This document shows positions 58,659 to 64,000 of a DNA stretch of 64,000 nt, in pieces. The notes beneath the pieces were generated by a model. It saw only the letters and a program-made list of their open reading frames with translations, did not search any database and was not told the origin of the DNA. How positions within the stretch are numbered: position 1 is the first letter of the stretch; each line of letters starts with the position of its first letter. The stretch is taken from the NCBI GenBank assembly GCA_013214705.1, contig JABSRZ010000007.1, positions 67,951-131,950 of the forward strand, given 5' to 3'. This stretch comes from Hyphomicrobiales bacterium (GTDB taxonomy: Bacteria > Pseudomonadota > Alphaproteobacteria > Rhizobiales > OSC116). The position numbers and the translations under genes are program-made.

Positions 58659-60149
58659 CTATTTGGCCATTAATTGTGGGCGTGCGGTAAAATTGGCTGC
58701 AGTTTCCATAACATCGGCAGTTCTAAACAGTGTTTCTTCATCAAACGGTTTGCCAATAAGCTGCAAACCCAGCGGCAAACCATCGGCAGATAACCCAGCC
58801 GGAATGGAAATTGCTGGCAAGCCGGCCATGTTCACTGACACGGTGAAAATATCGTTCAAATACATGGTCAGTGGGTCGCCAATATTTTCACCAATGCCAA
58901 AAGCGGCGGTTGGTGTGGTCGGCGTTAGCAACAAGTCTATTTTTTCATAAGCGCGGTCAAAATCTTGCTTAATCAGAGTGCGCACACGTTGGGCTTTTTT
59001 ATAATAAGCATCGTAATATCCGGCTGACAACACATAAGTGCCAATTAAAATGCGCCGTTGCACCTCTGCGCCAAAGCCTTCTGCACGGCTGTTGGCATAT
59101 TGCTCATCAATGTTATCACCAGCCACACGTAAGCCATATCTAACCCCATCATAACGCGCAAGGTTGGATGAAGCTTCGGCAGGCGCGACTATGTAATAAG
59201 TCGGCAAGGCATATTTGGTATGCGGCAGGCTAACGTCGTAAATTTCTGCGCCAGCAGCTTTTAACCATTCAATGCCTTGTTGCCAAAGCTGCTGAATTTC
59301 GGCGGGCATGCCATCGACTTTAAATTCTTTGGGAATTCCAATTTTTAAACCGCGAATGTCACCGGTTAGGGCTTTTTCATAAGCAGGCACAGCTACATTA
59401 ACGCTGGTGCTGTCTTTATTGTCATAACTGGCCATAGATTGCAGCATAATGGCCGCATCACGCACAGTGCGGGTTATTGGCCCGGCTTGGTCGAGGCTGG
59501 AGGCAAAAGCCACAGTGCCCCAGCGCGAGCAACGGCCATAAGTGGGTTTCATGCCCACTGTGCCGGTAAAGGCGGCAGGTTGGCGAATAGAGCCACCAGT
59601 GTCGGTTGCGGTGGCTGCAAGGCAAGCCCGCGCGGCCACTGCCGCGGCACTACCGCCAGATGAACCACCGGGCACAAGTTTAGTGTCATCAGTTTTATTG
59701 TCATCACCACGGCGTTGCCAAGGGTTTACCACATCGCCAAAATAGCTGGTTTCGTTAGATGAGCCCATAGCAAATTCATCACAATTTAATTTTCCCAACA
59801 ACACAGCGCCATCCGTCCACATATTGGCGGTTACTGTGCTTTCATAAGTGGGTATAAAATTGCCTAAAATTTTGCTAGATGCAGTGGTGCGCACATCTTT
59901 GGTGCAAAATAAATCTTTCACCCCAACCGGGATGCCTTCCAATATACCAGCTTGGCCTTTGGCCAATTTGGCGTCAGAGGCTGCGGCCATCTCTAAGGCT
60001 TTATCTTCGGTGGTTAATATATAGGCATTTAGCGGCTCTATTTGCTTGATCGCAGCAAAATGCGCGGTGGCAAGTTCGGTGGCTGTAATGTCTTTATTGA
60101 GTAATTTGTTGCGGGCTTCGCTCAAACTCAAATCTGTTAATTCGCTCAT
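58659..60149 (-). CDS. gatA: Asp-tRNA(Asn)/Glu-tRNA(Gln) amidotransferase subunit A
   Basis: The amidase subunit that releases ammonia from glutamine or asparagine. The 496-residue protein carries the amidase-signature Lys in [15 protein letters not shown], the Ser region [17 protein letters not shown] and the nucleophile segment [17 protein letters not shown], completing the Ser-cisSer-Lys triad. The following [13 protein letters not shown] is typical of GatA. It is preceded by gatC and followed by the chorismate mutase gene, all on one strand with gaps under 20 bp. Confidence 0.97.
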   Translation of the reverse strand: MSELTDLSLSEARNKLLNKDITATELATAHFAAIKQIEPLNAYILTTEDKALEMAAASDAKLAKGQAGILEGIPVGVKDLFCTKDVRTTASSKILGNFIPTYESTVTANMWTDGAVLLGKLNCDEFAMGSSNETSYFGDVVNPWQRRGDDNKTDDTKLVPGGSSGGSAAAVAARACLAATATDTGGSIRQPAAFTGTVGMKPTYGRCSRWGTVAFASSLDQAGPITRTVRDAAIMLQSMASYDNKDSTSVNVAVPAYEKALTGDIRGLKIGIPKEFKVDGMPAEIQQLWQQGIEWLKAAGAEIYDVSLPHTKYALPTYYIVAPAEASSNLARYDGVRYGLRVAGDNIDEQYANSRAEGFGAEVQRRILIGTYVLSAGYYDAYYKKAQRVRTLIKQDFDRAYEKIDLLLTPTTPTAAFGIGENIGDPLTMYLNDIFTVSVNMAGLPAISIPAGLSADGLPLGLQLIGKPFDEETLFRTADVMETAANFTARPQLMAK

Positions 60150-60166
60150 AAGTTTATTCCAACACT

Positions 60167-60454
60167 CTATTCGACCACACGGGGCACTAAAAAATAACCA
60201 TCATCGGTAACCGGCGCGTTTTTAACAATCTGGTCTGCATAACCGCCATCATTTATAACGTCGGCCCGCAAAGGTTGGGTCATGGCGACAGCGCTGGTTA
60301 ACGGCGCAACGCCATCGGTATTAACCTCGGCCAATTGTTCGACAAATTCTATAATTTGGTTTAATTCGCCTTCCAAATTAGCGACTTGCTGATCGGTTAC
60401 TTTTATCCGCGCTAGATTGGCGACTTTGCGCACTGTGGCTTGGTCTATGGCCAT
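60167..60454 (-). CDS. gatC: Asp-tRNA(Asn)/Glu-tRNA(Gln) amidotransferase subunit C
   Basis: The 95-residue GatC chain that wraps and stabilises GatA with GatB. The family pattern is visible: [48 protein letters not shown] and a final [16 protein letters not shown] is directly before the ATG. It opens the gatC-gatA-chorismate mutase-gatB transcript; a GatCAB implies that glutaminyl- and/or asparaginyl-tRNA are made by transamidation. Confidence 0.95.
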   Translation of the reverse strand: MAIDQATVRKVANLARIKVTDQQVANLEGELNQIIEFVEQLAEVNTDGVAPLTSAVAMTQPLRADVINDGGYADQIVKNAPVTDDGYFLVPRVVE

Positions 60455-60610
60455 CTTTCCTCACATTTCAAATTGTCGTTTGCTGCCTATTTCGGTTAGA
60501 ATAGACTTAAGGTTTACATAATTTACACTCTACATAGCAAAGCTTTGAAAACTTAGCAAAACAATAAACCTGTTATGGGCAGTGATGTTATGCTCAGGGG
60601 GGCTGTTTTA

Positions 60611-61333
60611 TCACCCGATTTTGAGTTTTTCGCCCACTTCACAAACCACCACTTTTGTAGAACTTTCTTTCATCGCATTTACAAATTTGTCGGCGCTTTG
60701 TTCCAAAACTGGGAAAGTCTTATAGTGGCAAGGTATAACCATCTCAAAATTAAAGTATTTTTTCACTGCGAAGGCCGCATTTTGTGCGCCCATTGTGTAA
60801 ACATCGCCAATCGGCACGATGCCAATATTGGGGTGGTATAAGCGGTTGATTAATTCCATGTCACCAAATATATCGGTGTCGCCCATATGATATATGGTCG
60901 CGCCCTTGGCGTTAATGATAAACCCATTCGGGTTGCCCAAATATACAATTGTGCCATCAGCTTCGGTATATGATGAAGAATGAACGGCTTGGACAAAGGT
61001 CAGAGTGAATTCGCCTAAATCTACAGTTCCGCCACTATTGCCGGCGCAGGTTTTAATATCTTTTGTGGCTTTGCCAGATAAATATTGGCAAATTTCAGGG
61101 TTGGCAATTAAAGTCGCGCCAGTATTTTCTATAATTTTTAGCGCATCACCGACATGGTCGTTATGCCCGTGGGTTATGGCCACATGTGTACAACCCTCGG
61201 TGGCTTTGGCTAAATCGCCCGCATATTGGCTGTCTGCAAAGCATTTATTACCATTTAAGAATGGGTCAATAATCAACACAGTGTCACCAAATTCTATCCG
61301 AAATGCGCTATGGCCTAACCAAAAAAATTTCAT
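60611..61333 (-). CDS. Metal-dependent hydrolase, UPF0173 family
   Basis: A 240-residue metallo-beta-lactamase-fold protein of the UPF0173/YtkL type. The metal-binding block is VAITHGHNDHVGDALKI, with GHSAFRIEF at the start and AVHSSSYTEADG, IYHMGDTDIFGDM and VIPCHYKTFPVLEQ further on. Substrate is unknown for this family. It is separated from gatC by about 155 bp and from divergent ruvX by 128 bp. Confidence 0.9.
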   Translation of the reverse strand: MKFFWLGHSAFRIEFGDTVLIIDPFLNGNKCFADSQYAGDLAKATEGCTHVAITHGHNDHVGDALKIIENTGATLIANPEICQYLSGKATKDIKTCAGNSGGTVDLGEFTLTFVQAVHSSSYTEADGTIVYLGNPNGFIINAKGATIYHMGDTDIFGDMELINRLYHPNIGIVPIGDVYTMGAQNAAFAVKKYFNFEMVIPCHYKTFPVLEQSADKFVNAMKESSTKVVVCEVGEKLKIG

Positions 61334-61461
61334 CTTGTATCCTTGTAGAATTTGTTACATTCATATCAGTAAATTTGATTGGTATTTTTTCCAATCTTAA
61401 AGCAATAATGACACAATTGTAGGAATGGTCAATTTTCGAATTGAGATAAAAGAAAATATAC

Positions 61462-61980
61462 ATGACAAACATAATAGAAATAGAAGATTTAGCCGCCCAG
61501 TTGGATATTGGCAGGCGCTTATTGGGCATAGATTTGGGCAGCAAAACCATCGGGTTGGCGACATCAGATGTTGGCAATAGCATTGCCACCCCATTAACCA
61601 CATTAAAACGCAAAAAATTTGGCGAAAATGTAGTAGAACTTGCCGATATTATTGCCGAATATAGCGTTTACGCCATTATTATTGGGTTGCCAAAAAATAT
61701 GGACAATAGTGAAGGCCCGCGTTGCCAAGCCACAAGAGCGTTTGTGCGGAACATGGCCAATGCCCCGGCGTTGGCAAATGTAAAAGTATGTTTTTGGGAT
61801 GAAAGAGGCTCAACCCTTGCGGTTACCAATACGCTTATTGAAGCCGATGTAAGCCGTGCCAAACGCAAACAGGTGGTCGATAAATTGGCTGCAAGTTTTA
61901 TATTGCAAGGCGCTGTTGACCGCATTTATGATGTGCGGGTTAAACTTGGCAAAATTATAGAAGATGATTATGACTATTGA
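61462..61980 (+). CDS. ruvX: Holliday junction resolvase-like/rRNA processing protein RuvX (YqgF)
   Basis: A 172-residue RNase H-fold nuclease of the YqgF family. The catalytic Asp is in LLGIDLGSKTIGLATSDVGN, with IIGLPKNMDNSEGPRCQA and FWDERGSTLAVTNTLIEADV further on. YqgF is implicated in 16S rRNA 5'-end maturation and possibly in recombination. The start, an ATG at 61462, gives an N-terminal extension of about 20 residues before the catalytic strand. The lysE-type gene overlaps its end. Confidence 0.9.
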   Translation: MTNIIEIEDLAAQLDIGRRLLGIDLGSKTIGLATSDVGNSIATPLTTLKRKKFGENVVELADIIAEYSVYAIIIGLPKNMDNSEGPRCQATRAFVRNMANAPALANVKVCFWDERGSTLAVTNTLIEADVSRAKRKQVVDKLAASFILQGAVDRIYDVRVKLGKIIEDDYDY

Positions 61981-62593
61981 AGCTTTGCTACTGATGATTC
62001 CCGCCTGTTTTGCCATTAATATGATTCCTGGCCCGAACATTATATTGTCCATTCGCAATGGCATTCAAACCGGCTATGTGAGCAGCATGGTTGGTGTTTT
62101 TGGCCGGTTTACCGCATTTATATTTTATGCCATTCTGACGGTGGTGGGGCTTGGCATCATCATTGCCAACAGCCTTTGGGCGTTCACCGCGATTAAAATT
62201 GTGGGCGCTATTTACCTGATTTACATAGGGGTTATGAGCATAAAAAATGGCATGAATTTAGGTGATTTTGAGCAAGATATTGGCACCCAACGCAGTTATT
62301 ATGTTATTTTTAAAGAAGAAGCTTTAGTTGGCTTCACCAACCCTAAAATTGTGCTGATTTTCACCGCCTTACTGCCGCAATTCATTAGTTCCACGCAAGA
62401 TTTTACGTCCCAGTTTTTTTGGCTAACCGCTATGTTCTGCGCGTTAGAGCTGGTTTCGACCTCAATATATGTCGGCGGGGTGTTATTATTTGCCGAAAAA
62501 TTTAAATCCCACAAAGGCCAAACCATATTATCGCGGTTAATTGGCAGTTTTCTCATCGGGTTTGGTGTGTTAATGGCCGCCTCCAACAAATAA
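61970..62593 (+). CDS. LysE family amino-acid/metabolite exporter
   Basis: A 207-residue inner-membrane protein with about six hydrophobic helices of the LysE/RhtB family. The family opening appears as INMIPGPNIILSIRNGIQTG, followed by YLIYIGVMSIKNGMN and GFTNPKIVLIFTALLPQF. Such exporters carry out amino acids such as lysine, threonine or homoserine; the substrate cannot be assigned. The ATG at 61970 overlaps the end of ruvX by 11 bases; an alternative ATG lies two codons earlier. Confidence 0.88.
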   Translation: MTIEALLLMIPACFAINMIPGPNIILSIRNGIQTGYVSSMVGVFGRFTAFIFYAILTVVGLGIIIANSLWAFTAIKIVGAIYLIYIGVMSIKNGMNLGDFEQDIGTQRSYYVIFKEEALVGFTNPKIVLIFTALLPQFISSTQDFTSQFFWLTAMFCALELVSTSIYVGGVLLFAEKFKSHKGQTILSRLIGSFLIGFGVLMAASNK

Positions 62594-62610
62594 TAAGAAG
62601 ATATTTCCAT

Positions 62611-63537
62611 ATGCTCAACATTGTATATACATTAATGCCCATTTTCTTTTTGATAAGCCTGGGTTATTATTTCCATCGCCAACAAATGTTTGATGAAGGC
62701 TTTTGGTCAGGCATTGAGCATTTATGTTATTATGTTTTGTTTCCCTCACTTATCATTCGTACTTTGGCTATTACCGACTTTAACCAGTTTCCGGCATTGG
62801 ACATCGCTTTCACCATGGGTGCTGCGGTTACAACTATGATATTCATAGTCAGCTTGGGCTATTTTATTGCCAAACCAATGGGCATGTCTGGCTATTCATA
62901 TTCGTCGATATTCCAAGGGTCAACAAGGTGGAATACTTTTGCAGTGGTGGCCATAATATATGGTTTTTACGGCGATGTGGGCGTGTCGATCGCCTCCATC
63001 GGCATTGCGGTAATGATACCGATATTAAACGTAGCCAATGTCACTGCACTGGCATTAATGGTTGGCAAAGAGCCACCATCTTTTGGCAAAGTTGCTATGA
63101 TGTTGGTCAAAAACCCGTTTATCATCGCTTGCTTTGTCGGCTTGCTACTGAATGCAATTGGCCTTGGCCTGTGGGAACCGCTGGCCAACACCATGAATTT
63201 ATTAGGTCGTTCGGCATTGGCTTTGTCCTTGCTCGCGGTGGGTGTCGGGGTTAACCTTTCTGGCATTAAAACCGCTGGTGTTGGCGTGTTTGTGGCGACA
63301 TTTTTAAAACTAGCGGTTATGCCATTGCTTATGTATTTTTACAGCTTGGTATTTAACGTCACCGGCGTGGCCTTTACAGTGGCTATGTTATGCAGTGCCG
63401 TTTCAACGGCGTCTGCTAGCTATATTTTATCCCGCAAAATGGGCGGCGATTCGACTTTAATGGCCAATATTATCACCGTTCAAACTCTGATATCTATCAT
63501 AACCATTCCGGCCATTCTGTTCTATTTCGGCGTATAA
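62611..63537 (+). CDS. AEC (auxin efflux carrier) family transporter
   Basis: A 308-residue membrane protein with about ten hydrophobic helices of the AEC/PIN-like fold, seen from [20 protein letters not shown] to the final [19 protein letters not shown]. The central [20 protein letters not shown] and [15 protein letters not shown] are conserved among bacterial AEC proteins, which transport organic acids such as malate or malonate. The substrate is unknown. It is 17 bp after the LysE-type gene, probably in the same transcript as ruvX. Confidence 0.85.
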   Translation: MLNIVYTLMPIFFLISLGYYFHRQQMFDEGFWSGIEHLCYYVLFPSLIIRTLAITDFNQFPALDIAFTMGAAVTTMIFIVSLGYFIAKPMGMSGYSYSSIFQGSTRWNTFAVVAIIYGFYGDVGVSIASIGIAVMIPILNVANVTALALMVGKEPPSFGKVAMMLVKNPFIIACFVGLLLNAIGLGLWEPLANTMNLLGRSALALSLLAVGVGVNLSGIKTAGVGVFVATFLKLAVMPLLMYFYSLVFNVTGVAFTVAMLCSAVSTASASYILSRKMGGDSTLMANIITVQTLISIITIPAILFYFGV

Positions 63538-63573
63538 ATTGGAGCAAGAATGAATCTACACTTGTTCAAAACG

Positions 63574-63598
63574 CTAAAGCTGTTTATAGCTTAGTTTT
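63574..63598 (+). other. Weak hairpin with T run in the pyrB leader
   Basis: CTAAAGCT and AGCTTAG can pair with one bulged base, followed by four T residues, ending just before the pyrB ATG. A 14-codon reading frame with GGAGC before it (63550-63594) runs through the hairpin. It resembles an attenuator arrangement but is weak. Confidence 0.35.
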
Positions 63599-63599
63599 A

Positions 63600-64000
63600 A
63601 TGAAAAATTTTGAAGACATGATGAATCCGCATTTTACCCAAAAGCATTTATTGGGTATTGAGGGGCTGAAAGAAGCCAACATCACCGCATTGCTAAATCT
63701 GGCTGAAGAGAAGATTGAGCAATCCCGCCAAGACATTAAAAAAACCGACAGCCTCAAAGGCCGCACTCTCATTAACCTGTTTTTCGAAAGCTCGACCCGG
63801 ACTCAAGCTTCGTTCGAACTTGCTGGCAAACGCTTGGGCGCAGATGTTATGAATATGGCGGTGGCGCATTCATCGGTTAAAAAAGGCGAAACCCTCATCG
63901 ATACAGCCGCGACCTTAAACGCCATGCGGCCAGATGTTTTGGTGATCAGGCATAGTGCCGCAGGCGCAGTTGAGCTGCTGGCTCAAAAGGTCAATTGCGC
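63600..64000 (+). CDS. pyrB: Aspartate carbamoyltransferase catalytic chain (truncated by window end)
   Basis: First 133 codons of the catalytic subunit of aspartate transcarbamoylase, which joins carbamoyl phosphate and aspartate in pyrimidine synthesis. Visible are the helix [18 protein letters not shown] and the carbamoyl-phosphate loop [20 protein letters not shown], followed by [19 protein letters not shown], which carries the neighbouring Ser/Lys of the active site. The frame runs open off the end of the window. Whether pyrC follows cannot be seen. Confidence 0.95.
   Translation, partial: MKNFEDMMNPHFTQKHLLGIEGLKEANITALLNLAEEKIEQSRQDIKKTDSLKGRTLINLFFESSTRTQASFELAGKRLGADVMNMAVAHSSVKKGETLIDTAATLNAMRPDVLVIRHSAAGAVELLAQKVNC

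Overview
The window is a gene-dense stretch of a free-living alphaproteobacterial chromosome with AT-rich sequence and intergenic gaps mostly under 250 bp. The assignment rests on several family and gene-order signatures: the valS-popZ-tolC-pcm block, ntrYX beside trkA/trkH/hfq/hflX, LexA operators of the alphaproteobacterial GTTC-N7-GTTC type, ChrB/ChrA, a DUF2336 protein and a DUF1127-like microprotein. I cannot place it to order. I saw no rRNA or tRNA gene, insertion sequence, prophage or CRISPR array.

Layout. 1-5.2 kb: a cyclophilin, then nirK-nirV (copper nitrite reductase and its accessory protein) behind a perfect FNR/NnrR-type palindrome, then lepB-rnc-era. 5.2-13.8 kb: a flavodoxin-like reductase, a soluble lytic transglycosylase, a membrane-anchored basic helix-hairpin-helix protein, divergent ssb and uvrA with a LexA box between them, and an MscS channel. 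13.8-22.4 kb (minus strand): a Sel1-type secreted protein, ilvD, valS, popZ, tolC and pcm. 22.4-28.6 kb: a 45-residue DUF1127-like gene followed by a hairpin with CCUCCCCC in its loop and a terminator (a candidate cuckoo-type sRNA), trmFO, an orphan Hpt protein, a DUF2336 protein, a second transglycosylase-like protein and an unrecognised secreted/membrane pair. 28.6-39.2 kb: thrS, yidD, rluA, a 5'-nucleotidase, a chromate-type operon chrB-chrA with a dehydratase and an IscU-like scaffold, then folE-hisI and a patatin. 39.2-46.9 kb: tpiA, and a ppiD-trpE-trpGD-trpC run (trpG and trpD fused) followed by autoregulated lexA. 46.9-56.8 kb: trkA-trkH, an aminotransferase, hfq, hflX and a VOC protein on the minus strand, divergent from ntrY-ntrX. 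56.8-64 kb: gatC-gatA-chorismate mutase-gatB, a metallo-hydrolase, ruvX, LysE and AEC transporters, and the start of pyrB.

How the genes fit together. Most is core metabolism and information processing: aminoacyl-tRNA supply (valS, thrS, gatCAB), RNA modification (trmFO, rluA), RNA processing (rnc, hfq), SOS repair (lexA, uvrA, ssb), amino-acid synthesis (trp, ilvD, hisI) and envelope growth (two transglycosylases, lepB, yidD, ppiD, tolC). The accessory content is small: nitrite respiration, chromate-type transport and potassium uptake. The least ordinary signals are the DUF1127/CCUCC-loop RNA locus, three independent 20-21 bp tandem duplications (two in leader regions, one in a coding region), the trpGD fusion, a chorismate mutase inside the gat operon, and a few proteins with unusual architecture.
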